The notes beneath the pieces were generated by a model. It was not told the origin of the DNA. It did no database searches and saw only the letters and a list, made by a program, of their open reading frames with translations. This document shows, one piece after another, positions 7,952-15,950 of a DNA stretch of 64,000 nt. The stretch comes from CALOCV01 sp942491955 (GTDB lineage Bacteria; Chlamydiota; Chlamydiia; Chlamydiales; CALOCV01): contig CALOCV010000030.1 in the NCBI GenBank assembly GCA_942491955.1, forward strand, positions 124,001-188,000, written 5' to 3'. The position numbers and the translations under genes are program-made. Within the stretch, counting starts at the first letter, position 1, and each line of letters begins with the position of its first letter.

Positions 7952-9322
7952 TTAAATTTGTGCCGTCTGGAGTTCTTTCCGGAAAAAGACTTGGGTTTCT
8001 TGAACAACGACAGTGGAGAGAGCGAGAAGGGCTATGAGGTTGGGAACTACAATGCATCCGTTCAAAATATCGGCCATATGCCATATGAATTCGACATTGC
8101 AAAGGGCTGCTGGAATGATGACAAAAGAATAGAACAACCGGAAAAGGGGGATGTTTTTCTCTCCTGCAAAGGTTTCAAAGCATTTTTCTCCATAATAAGC
8201 CCAAGCAATGATGGTAGAGAAGGCAAATAAAACAAGGCTAATAGCAACAACATACTTCCCACCGGGGAGAGCTTGTTGAAAAGCGTGCATAGCAAGGGTA
8301 GCTCCATTGAGAGGAGAACCATTAGAGTCCAAAACCTGATGGGATTGTGTTATTACGATTGCTAATCCTGTAATTGAGCAGACAATGAGCGTCGAGATAA
8401 CGGCCCCCGTCATGATAACCAATCCTTGCCGGCATGGCTGATCGGTTCTTGCCGCCGCAGCAGAAATGGAGGAAATTCCGAGGCCAGCCTCATTGGAAAA
8501 GATGCTATGAGAAACACCTAGCTGAATGGCCCACAAAACCGAAGTCCCAGCTATCCCACCCATCGCTGCTTGACCTTGAAAGGCTGCTTTCACAATGGAT
8601 TGCAAAGCGAAGGGAATGTGATGGTAGTGCGTCGCAAGGACAATAAGACCACCCGTGACGTAAAGAATTGCCATCCCTGGAACGAGAAAATGGACGACGC
8701 GTCCAATCGATCGAACGCCGCGAAAGATGACGAGGAAGGTAAAAAATGCAACCACAACGCCTATTATCCAAGGAGAAATGGGGACAATATTGGTGACTGC
8801 CTCAGCGATAGAGTTTGTTTGAACGAGGTTTCCTGTGCCAATGGAGACGAAAATACCGAGGAAGGCAAAAAGAGAAGCGATTTTTTTCCAGCCAAGGCCA
8901 TTGCGGATGTACTGCATCGGTCCGCCGACCATTTCACCACGATGATCTTTTTCCCGGTATTTCACCGCAAGGACCGATTCGGCATATTTTGTTGCCATGG
9001 TAAAGAGCGTAGTGACCCACATCCAGAAGAGTGCGCCGATCCCTCCCATTGCGATGGCCGTTGCGACACCGACGATGCTCCCTGTTCCTATGGCGCCGGC
9101 GAGGGAAGTCATAAGGGAGGAAAAGGGGGATATATCGCCATCGGAATGGCGGGTTTCGGGTTGCCAAAGTTGTTGCAGTGCATAACCGAAACGACGAAAT
9201 TGGAGGCCCCGGAGGACCCAAGTCAAGTAGATGCCCGTTCCGAAGAGGAGGCAGAGGAGAGGAGGGCCCCAAACCAGGGATTGGATAGATGTAATAATTT
9301 TTTCAACTAATTCTATCATCAT
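7952..9322 (-). CDS. Alanine/glycine:cation symporter (AGCS family), copy 1
   Basis: 456 residues, polytopic, with AGCS landmarks GTGSIVGVATAIAMGG, GEMVGGPMQYIRNGLGWKK and GLGISSISAAAARTDQP. Clearly paralogous to the next gene, with similar length and segment order but many substitutions, so the duplication is old. Both probably supply host-derived small amino acids to an intracellular bacterium; substrate specificity cannot be read from the sequence. Two adjacent ATG codons are possible starts (9322, 9319). Confidence 0.93.
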   Translation of the reverse strand: MMIELVEKIITSIQSLVWGPPLLCLLFGTGIYLTWVLRGLQFRRFGYALQQLWQPETRHSDGDISPFSSLMTSLAGAIGTGSIVGVATAIAMGGIGALFWMWVTTLFTMATKYAESVLAVKYREKDHRGEMVGGPMQYIRNGLGWKKIASLFAFLGIFVSIGTGNLVQTNSIAEAVTNIVPISPWIIGVVVAFFTFLVIFRGVRSIGRVVHFLVPGMAILYVTGGLIVLATHYHHIPFALQSIVKAAFQGQAAMGGIAGTSVLWAIQLGVSHSIFSNEAGLGISSISAAAARTDQPCRQGLVIMTGAVISTLIVCSITGLAIVITQSHQVLDSNGSPLNGATLAMHAFQQALPGGKYVVAISLVLFAFSTIIAWAYYGEKCFETFAGEKNIPLFRLFYSFVIIPAALCNVEFIWHMADILNGCIVVPNLIALLALSTVVVQETQVFFRKELQTAQI

Positions 9323-9412
9323 GCATTCAATTTTAAAAAAATTATAAACTTTTTCGTTTTAAAATCCCAGAAATCTTATAAAAAACGATGAGGTTTTTCC
9401 ATCCATTCCGCT

Positions 9413-10372
9413 CTATTTTGTGCGGTAATGGTGTTGCCTGCGAAAAGGCTTGTGGCGTTGTTGATGGGAGAGAGGACGGACACGCGGTGCCTCTCCGCAG
9501 CGGGATGAACAGCACCCCTTGTATTCGCTTAAGCACTCGGGACAACAGAGGAAAAGTTCATTGCAATCCATATTGGCGCAATTGTAGATGGCATCGATAC
9601 GGGAGTGACAAAAGTGGCATTCCCCTACGACTTCATTCTCTTCATCGCTGATGGGGACGGCAAGGCGGTCATCGAAAACGAAGAGTTTTCCTTTCCAGTG
9701 TCGATTCCCCTCTTGTTGTCCGTAGTTGATGATTCCTCCATCGAGCTGGACCACGTTAGTAAACCCTTTTTCCTTCATGACAACGGAATAGAGTTCGCAG
9801 CGGATTCCTCCTGTGCAGCACATCATCACCGGTTTATCCAAGGGGGTTCCCTCTTCGACAAGGCGATCCGTAAAGGCGACGAATTCGCGAAATGTTTTAC
9901 ACTGGGGGCGTTCGGATCCCTCAAAATGCCCCACATCCCATTCGTAGTCATTGCGCACATCGAGGAGGAGTTTTTCTTCCTTTTCATCGAGCCTATCTCG
10001 CCACTCTTTTGGCGAGATATGACGCGCTGTTTGTTGGACATCGACTTGGCAATCCAATGCAACGAGTTGGTTGCGGTATTTTATGGTCATCCGAGGGAAA
10101 CAATTTTCGTGCCAAGAATCACATTTAAATACAATATCGCGGAAAACGGGATGTTCTTGCATCCATGAGATATATTCTTCTGCATGGTGTTTTAAGCCAC
10201 TGAGTTGCCCATTGATCCCCTCTTCGGAGATATAGATCCTTCCTGTCGCATCTCTTTGTGAAAGAAATTCTTTATGTTGTCGGATTTCTTCGGAAGGATC
10301 TGCGATTTTTGCAAAGAGGTAGTAGGCAAGAACGGTATATCGGTGGTTAGAATCTTGTTTCATAAAAGACAT
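9413..10372 (-). CDS. trhO: tRNA U34 hydroxylase, rhodanese type (TrhO/YceA)
   Basis: 319 residues. An N-terminal acylphosphatase-like domain is followed by a rhodanese domain (about 125-225) with the active-site loop MCCTGGIRCELYS, then a Cys-rich tail (CHFCHSRIDAIYNC, CNELFLCCPEC, CCSSRC). This is the TrhO arrangement; the enzyme makes 5-hydroxyuridine at tRNA position 34 using O2. The gene begins one base after the stop of the upstream hypothetical, suggesting an operon. The tail Cys clusters resemble metal sites. Confidence 0.93.
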   Translation of the reverse strand: MSFMKQDSNHRYTVLAYYLFAKIADPSEEIRQHKEFLSQRDATGRIYISEEGINGQLSGLKHHAEEYISWMQEHPVFRDIVFKCDSWHENCFPRMTIKYRNQLVALDCQVDVQQTARHISPKEWRDRLDEKEEKLLLDVRNDYEWDVGHFEGSERPQCKTFREFVAFTDRLVEEGTPLDKPVMMCCTGGIRCELYSVVMKEKGFTNVVQLDGGIINYGQQEGNRHWKGKLFVFDDRLAVPISDEENEVVGECHFCHSRIDAIYNCANMDCNELFLCCPECLSEYKGCCSSRCGEAPRVRPLSHQQRHKPFRRQHHYRTK

Positions 10373-10373
10373 T

Positions 10374-11174
10374 TTATGGATTCAATGAGTTTTCTTCAAA
10401 CCAATCGAGAATTTGTCGCTTTGTCCCTTCGCGAACGACGGTAAGGCCGGGCTTAATTCCTCGTTCGGAGAGGGCAAAAGCATCCATGGTATTACAGATC
10501 CTTCCGTCAAGGCGCACACCGATCCCCTGAATTCCCACCATATTTCCCCAATCTCCAAACATCGTCAGGGTAAGTTCACATGCTGTGATCAAAAAAACGA
10601 TTTTTTTATTGGGATAGCGATCGATCAGATCAAAAATTTTTCCTCCAATATAATGGACGGTTGGAATGAGTAGAGGAATCGTCCGTTTTTTTGGCGCAAA
10701 GTGGAGAGCTTTGCCAATAAAACACTGCTGACAAACGGGATTTTCTTCATTGCGGATGCACTCATCGGTAAATCGTCCTGATGGACATTCGAAGGGCTTA
10801 TGGCAGTAAGAAAAACCTAGGACGAAGAGGTTGTTTTTGTCACTCAACAGGGAAGGGAACACCTCTTTGCTCTCGATACCGTAGAGAAAAAAATCGCCAT
10901 CGCGAACAAACGCCTCTTTTTGGAACAGAGATTTTAGAAAACGCCATCCATACCGCAAAGGGTGGCGTAAAAAACCCTTGAGCACTTTGCGTTCATGGTC
11001 TTGCGTCACCATCCATCGGAAGCTTTTCCATCTCAATCTTTTCTTCGTTTGCGGCGTGATGCCGACCATCTTAGGCAGGGTTTTTATTGTTTTTAGCGGA
11101 TGGTTGAAGGCGGCTTGTCGTGCGCGGGCATCCCAATGTTCCTCCTTCTTGTCTATATTCGTCAGATTTTCCAT
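10374..11174 (-). CDS. Conserved hypothetical protein with Cys cluster
   Basis: 266 residues, not recognised. No signal peptide. A basic N-terminal third is followed by a cysteine cluster (HKPFECPSGRFTDECIRN ... NPVCQQCFIG) that could bind a metal or cluster. The second half contains KKIVFLITACELTLTMFGDWG and GIGVRLDGRICNT. The layout is somewhat reminiscent of DUF116-like proteins, but I cannot confirm this. Just upstream of trhO on the same strand; its start faces acyP on the other strand. Confidence 0.7.
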   Translation of the reverse strand: MENLTNIDKKEEHWDARARQAAFNHPLKTIKTLPKMVGITPQTKKRLRWKSFRWMVTQDHERKVLKGFLRHPLRYGWRFLKSLFQKEAFVRDGDFFLYGIESKEVFPSLLSDKNNLFVLGFSYCHKPFECPSGRFTDECIRNEENPVCQQCFIGKALHFAPKKRTIPLLIPTVHYIGGKIFDLIDRYPNKKIVFLITACELTLTMFGDWGNMVGIQGIGVRLDGRICNTMDAFALSERGIKPGLTVVREGTKRQILDWFEENSLNP

Positions 11175-11190
11175 AATGCGTCCAAGTATA

Positions 11191-11478
11191 ATGGAACGGG
11201 ATATTTGCTTACACGTTTGGATATCGGGCCGAGTGCAAGGCGTCTGTTATCGCGATTGGACATGCCAAGAAGCACAGCAGAGAGGGGTTCGTGGCTGGGT
11301 GCGCAATTTAACAGACGGACGTGTTGAAGCGCTATTTCAAGGAACTCCTTCCGCCGTACGCGCCCTAGTCGAAGCGTGTCGAGAAGGACCTCGCCTGGCT
11401 GTTGTGAATAACATCCATTCTGTTGAAGAGAGTCCTTACAAAGAATGCACGCATTTTTCGATTCATTATAGAGAATAG
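11191..11478 (+). CDS. acyP: Acylphosphatase
   Basis: 95 residues from ATG 11191 (an in-frame ATG at 11176 is possible; neither has a clear Shine-Dalgarno). It hydrolyses acylphosphates in the cytosol. The signature is GRVQGVCYRDW with the phosphate-binding Arg and GWVRNLTDGRVEALFQG with the catalytic Asn. Length is normal. The TAG stop lies inside the left arm of a 63-base hairpin, so the last codons form part of a repeat. Confidence 0.93.
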   Translation: MERDICLHVWISGRVQGVCYRDWTCQEAQQRGVRGWVRNLTDGRVEALFQGTPSAVRALVEACREGPRLAVVNNIHSVEESPYKECTHFSIHYRE

Positions 11479-11531
11479 GCTTGGTATTTGGACATTTGGT
11501 CCAAATGCCCAAATGCCAAGCCTATTCTCTA
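11469..11531. repeat. 63-base hairpin over the acyP stop codon
   Basis: Near-perfect palindrome with outer arms TAGAGAATAGGCTTGG and its complement, and core GGACATTTGGTCCAAATG. It is followed by a T-run at 11541-11547. It may terminate transcription between the convergent acyP and sulP genes. The core is shared with the 59-base hairpins at 48617 and 51183. Confidence 0.8.
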
Positions 11532-11543
11532 CGGTTCCTATTT

Positions 11544-11592
11544 TTTTGGGGGAACACGTTCCCCCAAACCCCCTGTCGGCCACTTCGCGGCC
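11544..11592 (+). repeat. REP-like palindromic element, copy a
   Basis: TTTTGGGGGAACACGTTC, then CCCCCAAACCCCCTGTCG, then a GGCC...GGCC stem. Matching copies are at 48523-48571 (same orientation) and 19314-19359 (inverted). Each holds a G5/C5 stem, a CCCAAACCCCC joint and a GGCCgc stem. Confidence 0.8.
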
Positions 11593-11618
11593 TCCCCTTT
11601 GTCTTTTGCTTCACCATT

Positions 11619-13502
11619 TTAGGATCCGACCTTTTCGGGATCGAGTTTTTGTGCAGCAACGACAGCCGGCTTCTCTTCTATTTCTTCTAAAAGGAGTTCT
11701 TTTTTTGCCAAAAATTCTTGCGCCTTTCGCAAAGCGCGTTGCGCCGAGAGATGGGGTTGGAATTCGTCGGCGATAAAGAGGTATTCTTTTCCTATCCGTT
11801 CGATCATCCCCGAGTGACTCAACACCTCCCATATCGGATGGGTGATCTCGCAAGCAATGAGCACCCTTCCCGAGCGCACGAGATAGTCGTGCAGTTGTTT
11901 CAGAGCAAGGCATGCTGTTGCATCCATATCGCGTGCGTTACGCATCTGCAAGATGATCACTTTTGTTGCTGTATCGTCTTCTGCAATCGTTTGCAATGTC
12001 CTCTGAAAAAGGTCAGCCGCACCGAAAAACAGTTCTCCTTCCACCTTAATAAGACGGATGGTGCGCGCCCCTTCTTGGGGAACGGCGTGGATACTTTGGA
12101 GTTTACCCGCCTCATCGATAGAACATTCCAGAAGGCGGGGTGCTGCTGCTTTATTCAGATAGAGGGTGACAGAAAGGGCCACGCCGATAAAAAAGGCGAG
12201 ATCAAAACTAAAGAAAATGCAAGAAAACAGCGTCACTCCTAGGACTAAAGCATCGGATGAGGTTGCCTTCAGGCAGAGAAGGAGCTGTTCTTTATTGAAC
12301 ATCCGCGCCGAGTGGATCAATAGAATTGCCGCGAGGGAGGCTAATGGTATTCGAGTGACAAAGGGACCAAAGAACACCAGCAAAAGAAAGACAAAGAGAC
12401 AGTTATAAACGGCAGCGAACCGGGTCTCTCCCCCTATAGACAAAATCACATTGCTTCGAGAGAGACCCCCACTGATGGGCATGGCTCCCATAAACGAAGA
12501 AGATAGATTGCCCATACCAAGCCCTAAAATCTCCTGATCAATCGACAGACGCTGTCCTGAAACGGCTGCTAATGACTTTGCAACCGATATGGTCTCGAGA
12601 ATCGATACGAGAGAAATAGCAAACGCTGCAGGCAACAAACTATTTAAGAGTCCTATATGAAAAGAAGGGAAAGCAATCCTTGGAATGAACCCATCGATAG
12701 ACCCCGCATCACCGACAAGGAGAATCCTTTTTTGTAAGATATGCGCATAAGAGAGTTCGATGGGAAGTTCGTTAGAGAAGAGAAAGTACCCGATCAAATA
12801 CACACTACCCCCTATCAAAAAGAGCATCACTGCAGAGGCGGGAACTCTACGGTCGATTCTTTGGAGCATCACAATAAGGAGCATGCTTCCCACTCCTACG
12901 ATTGCTGTTGGAAGATGGGCATTGTGAAAATGGGTCGTCATGTAGAAAATTTTTTGGTAGAGCGATGTCATTCCTTCAGGAGGAGGAATACCCAAAAGGG
13001 TATACCCCTGACCGATGATGACGGCACAAGCAACACCAAGGACATATCCCACCACAACAGAATAGCTCACGAATTGGGTGAGTTTTCCCATGCGAAAGAG
13101 AGCGATTAACATCTGGAAAAGGGCAACGAGTAGGGTGAGTTGGGTGAGGATGCCGAGGGCTAACCCTTCTCGTTCCATAATAGGGAGATGGGGATAGTAG
13201 GTTTGGACGACTTCTGCTGTCACGCCCAGAATCATGATCGCCGTGGCATTACCAGGGCCACAAACCATATGGCGAGAGGAACCTGCCAGAGCGGCAATTG
13301 CCGAAGAAAAGATAGCAGCAAAAATTCCGCATGAAAGAGGAAGGCCTGCCATCAGGGCAAACGCCATCGCTTGCGGGATGGTGATCATGGCTACGGAGAG
13401 ACCAGCAGAGAGATCTCCTCGCAGCTTCTGCCAAGAATATCCGACGACATCTTTTTTGAGGCATGCGAAAGAGATCTCTTCGTAGAACTGTTCGATCTTC
13501 AT
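11619..13502 (-). CDS. SulP-family anion transporter with STAS domain
   Basis: 627 residues. SulP carriers move sulfate, bicarbonate or dicarboxylates across the inner membrane. The N-terminal carrier has MITIPQAMAFALMAGLPL, GSSRHMVCGPGNATAIMI and GLGMGNLSSSFMGAMPISGG. A C-terminal STAS domain begins about residue 460 (VEGELFFGAAD ... VIILQMRNARDMDATA), followed by a basic coiled tail. Conserved residues look intact. Substrate cannot be decided from the sequence. Confidence 0.93.
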   Translation of the reverse strand: MKIEQFYEEISFACLKKDVVGYSWQKLRGDLSAGLSVAMITIPQAMAFALMAGLPLSCGIFAAIFSSAIAALAGSSRHMVCGPGNATAIMILGVTAEVVQTYYPHLPIMEREGLALGILTQLTLLVALFQMLIALFRMGKLTQFVSYSVVVGYVLGVACAVIIGQGYTLLGIPPPEGMTSLYQKIFYMTTHFHNAHLPTAIVGVGSMLLIVMLQRIDRRVPASAVMLFLIGGSVYLIGYFLFSNELPIELSYAHILQKRILLVGDAGSIDGFIPRIAFPSFHIGLLNSLLPAAFAISLVSILETISVAKSLAAVSGQRLSIDQEILGLGMGNLSSSFMGAMPISGGLSRSNVILSIGGETRFAAVYNCLFVFLLLVFFGPFVTRIPLASLAAILLIHSARMFNKEQLLLCLKATSSDALVLGVTLFSCIFFSFDLAFFIGVALSVTLYLNKAAAPRLLECSIDEAGKLQSIHAVPQEGARTIRLIKVEGELFFGAADLFQRTLQTIAEDDTATKVIILQMRNARDMDATACLALKQLHDYLVRSGRVLIACEITHPIWEVLSHSGMIERIGKEYLFIADEFQPHLSAQRALRKAQEFLAKKELLLEEIEEKPAVVAAQKLDPEKVGS

Positions 13503-13594
13503 ATTTTTTGTATACGGGAGAAGAGTTTCTCCGACAATGGATTTCTCCCTCAGCGCAAAAAATATAGCAGAAGATCTAAATCAAGGAAATATTT

Positions 13595-14242
13595 TTATTT
13601 TCTCTTTGTTGAAGAAGTTTGTAATTCTGGAAAGGATGCTAACAATTGGCGTTTATAGCTTCTTAATTGAGAAGCTGCTTTAGCACGTTGTCCTCTTCCT
13701 GAAAATGGGTATGTCTCTTGAAATATGCCTCTATCCTGATAAACTGTTGAAAAAGAAGCAATTTTTTCAGGTAAATTCTCGATCTGCTGTCCTAATTGCG
13801 TTTTGTTGACAATTTTTTGGATTTTTTGGTAAAGCCCCATATTCGATGATTCGCCCATTACGGCTTTCTCAGCTAGGCAATACTTGCTGATTGTGTTTTG
13901 TAGTTCGTCTGTTAGCGAACCAATAGGTGCTTGTTTAAGAGCTCCAAAATCCACTTTTAATTGGTCCAATAAAAGCACGATTTGATACATGTTTCCTACC
14001 AATTTTGTTGTTTTGTTACATTCGTCTAAGCTCGGCCTTTTTTCATGAAAAATCTTCTCTCTCCCCCATTCTTCCAATGATGACACTTTTCTCAGCAGTG
14101 ACGGTTTTTTTGGCGAACCTTCTTCGATTATTTTTTGAATTTGCTGGATTGCTGCATCAACCAAGTTTTCTTGACGGGTCCATATTTGATTCCAGTATTT
14201 GGTCGATATCGAATCGGGATTCAATGTTGTTGTTATCGTCAT
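13595..14242 (-). CDS. Hypothetical protein of the accessory island
   Basis: 215 residues from ATG 14242, chosen because AAAGGA lies 9 bases upstream; an in-frame ATG ten codons earlier lacks a site. No family recognised, no membrane segment, mostly helical by composition. It contains KYWNQIWTRQENLVDAAIQQ, whose W..IW layout resembles the repeated unit of the next gene (VRWECWKKIC, IRWTCWKTIC), so distant relation is possible. Ser/Lys-rich C-terminus. May be an effector; this is inference. Confidence 0.7.
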   Translation of the reverse strand: MTITTTLNPDSISTKYWNQIWTRQENLVDAAIQQIQKIIEEGSPKKPSLLRKVSSLEEWGREKIFHEKRPSLDECNKTTKLVGNMYQIVLLLDQLKVDFGALKQAPIGSLTDELQNTISKYCLAEKAVMGESSNMGLYQKIQKIVNKTQLGQQIENLPEKIASFSTVYQDRGIFQETYPFSGRGQRAKAASQLRSYKRQLLASFPELQTSSTKRK

Positions 14243-14412
14243 TATTTTGTTTCCTTTGTGTTTCTGTTTCAAGATTTGGGCGCAAATTCTACCTTATCTA
14301 GAAATAAAAACAAAGGAAAACAAAATTCGATAAAAAACAAGATAGGCAAGAAAAGAATTTTTCTATCCTGCCTATCCTAATTTTTATGGTGCAAAAAACA
14401 TGGTTTTGTTGA

Positions 14413-14580
14413 TTAGGGTGTGTCATCAATTAGATGAATTTGTAGATCATGGTAGATGATTCGACGATCGTTCGTGTGGAAGCCGAAGCAAACTGAGTTC
14501 AGTTGGCGAGGCTGAACGCGAACGATCGTCGAATCAGATGCCATGAGATGCAATTTTAGCCAATTGATGACACGCCCTAA
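14413..14580. mobile_element. 168-bp MITE-like palindromic element
   Basis: Ends TTAGGGTGTGTCATCAATT (14413) and CAATTGATGACACGCCCTAA (ending 14580) are inverted repeats. An inner pair GATTCGACGATCGTTCG / CGAACGATCGTCGAATC makes the whole unit foldable. No coding capacity. The stop codon of the adjacent minus-strand gene (14577-14579) lies in the terminal repeat. A solo end-like motif occurs at 21852-21869. Confidence 0.8.
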
Positions 14581-15842
14581 TGGGACGACACTTTTTTTAC
14601 TCGCGTTTTTTCCGTGCCTATGTCGTTCTTAGTTGGATATTGTATAGCCTGGATTGGTTCAAGAAGGTATTTCTCATAATCCTCTGAAGATCTAGATTGT
14701 CCTATATTATTTTTTCTTTTTTCCTCATTCGTCGCTCTAGACAAAAACCTATCAACCCCTCTTATAAATGCAATGACGTGTGCGTTGGCCAGCGCAATTT
14801 TGCTCTTTTCGCTTTCATTATCTGAAGTTATTTGAGAAAGATTGGCGAAAATGGACATATACGCTATTTGACAAGCAATTTTTTGTTCTTCTACCTCATC
14901 ACTCCCTCGAATTATTGTCTTTTTAACAAGAGAAAACACATCTTCTGGCCTATTTGTTAAAGTGCCTTGCAAAAAGACAACAAGTTTATTAAATTGTGTT
15001 TGGAATTCAACACATGGATTCTGGTTACCAGGTGATTCTCTTATAATCCTAGAATCCTCTATAGAATTTAATTTCTCTTTAGACGCGCCACGGAAGTTAG
15101 GTTTAAACACACTCTTAAATTTCCCACAAAGTATATTTGATATTTTTTTTTTCAAAACATCTATCCCTTTTTCCCCACAGATCGTCTTCCAACATGTCCA
15201 ACGAATGTCATCATAATTGACAGATCTTATAGCATGGATTGGTTCAAGAAGATACCTCTCATACTCCTTTTCAGATTTATATTGTCCTTGTCTATTTTTT
15301 TTGCTTTCCTCATTAGTCGCTCTCGAAAAAAAACCATCGACACCGTTCATAAAGGTACTGACGTCTGTGTTGGCAAGTTCAAGTTTCCTTTCTTTACTAG
15401 CATCTTTCAAAGCTATTTGCTTAAGATTCTCTAAAATAGATGAATACTTCATTTGAAATGGAGTTACTCGTTGAGGTGTAACCCTATCATTGATTCCAGT
15501 ACTTTTCTGCTCAATAAGAACAAAAACATCGTCTGGTTTGCTCTTTAAAGTGTCCGTAAAAAGAATTTTAAGTTCCTGAAATTGTTTTTGAAACTCTCCA
15601 TATGGATCCTTGTCGTCAAGCAATGTTTTTCCGCTCTTGAGATCCATTATGGAATCGGATCTTCTTCTAGAAACTTCCTTAGAACTTACTGAATTCGATA
15701 TAAGCGTCAAACTTCTTGTGCGAAACGTAGTCGAGACTTTTGTATGCAAAGAATCGAGCTCTTTTCCCATACAAATTTTTTTCCAACACTCCCATCTTAC
15801 CTGATTGTATGAATTCCTATTATTTCCACTAACGGTTTCCAT
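14577..15842 (-). CDS. Hypothetical protein with two ~200-residue repeats
   Basis: 421 residues behind a strong AAGGAGG site. Two halves align: VRWECWKKIC / IRWTCWKTIC, ..EFQKQFQELKILFTDTL / EFQTQFNKLVVFLQGTL, KPDDVF / RPEDVF, LANTDVSTFMNGVDGFFSRATN / LANAHVIAFIRGVDRFLSRATN and YLLEPIHAI / YLLEPIQAI. No known domain, signal or membrane segment. The gene ends inside a MITE. Its position among paralogous unknown genes suggests a lineage-specific effector-like family. Confidence 0.8.
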   Translation of the reverse strand: METVSGNNRNSYNQVRWECWKKICMGKELDSLHTKVSTTFRTRSLTLISNSVSSKEVSRRRSDSIMDLKSGKTLLDDKDPYGEFQKQFQELKILFTDTLKSKPDDVFVLIEQKSTGINDRVTPQRVTPFQMKYSSILENLKQIALKDASKERKLELANTDVSTFMNGVDGFFSRATNEESKKNRQGQYKSEKEYERYLLEPIHAIRSVNYDDIRWTCWKTICGEKGIDVLKKKISNILCGKFKSVFKPNFRGASKEKLNSIEDSRIIRESPGNQNPCVEFQTQFNKLVVFLQGTLTNRPEDVFSLVKKTIIRGSDEVEEQKIACQIAYMSIFANLSQITSDNESEKSKIALANAHVIAFIRGVDRFLSRATNEEKRKNNIGQSRSSEDYEKYLLEPIQAIQYPTKNDIGTEKTRVKKVSSH

Positions 15843-15950
15843 GTTTACCTCCTTATGGTAACCATTTTAAAATAAAATTTAATGTTTTCTCAAGAAAGAG
15901 ATAACAGAAAATGGCTTCCTTTTTATCAAATAATCCTTTATGCTGTTTTC

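Noticed and set aside
8570..9310. 246-codon plus-strand frame opposite the first AGCS symporter
   Set aside because: Composition is unlike a protein (rich in charged and Cys/His runs), it has no start site and lies fully antisense to a clear symporter gene.
11718..12242. Long plus-strand frames opposite sulP
   Set aside because: Antisense shadows of a full-length SulP gene with intact domains; no independent coding signal.
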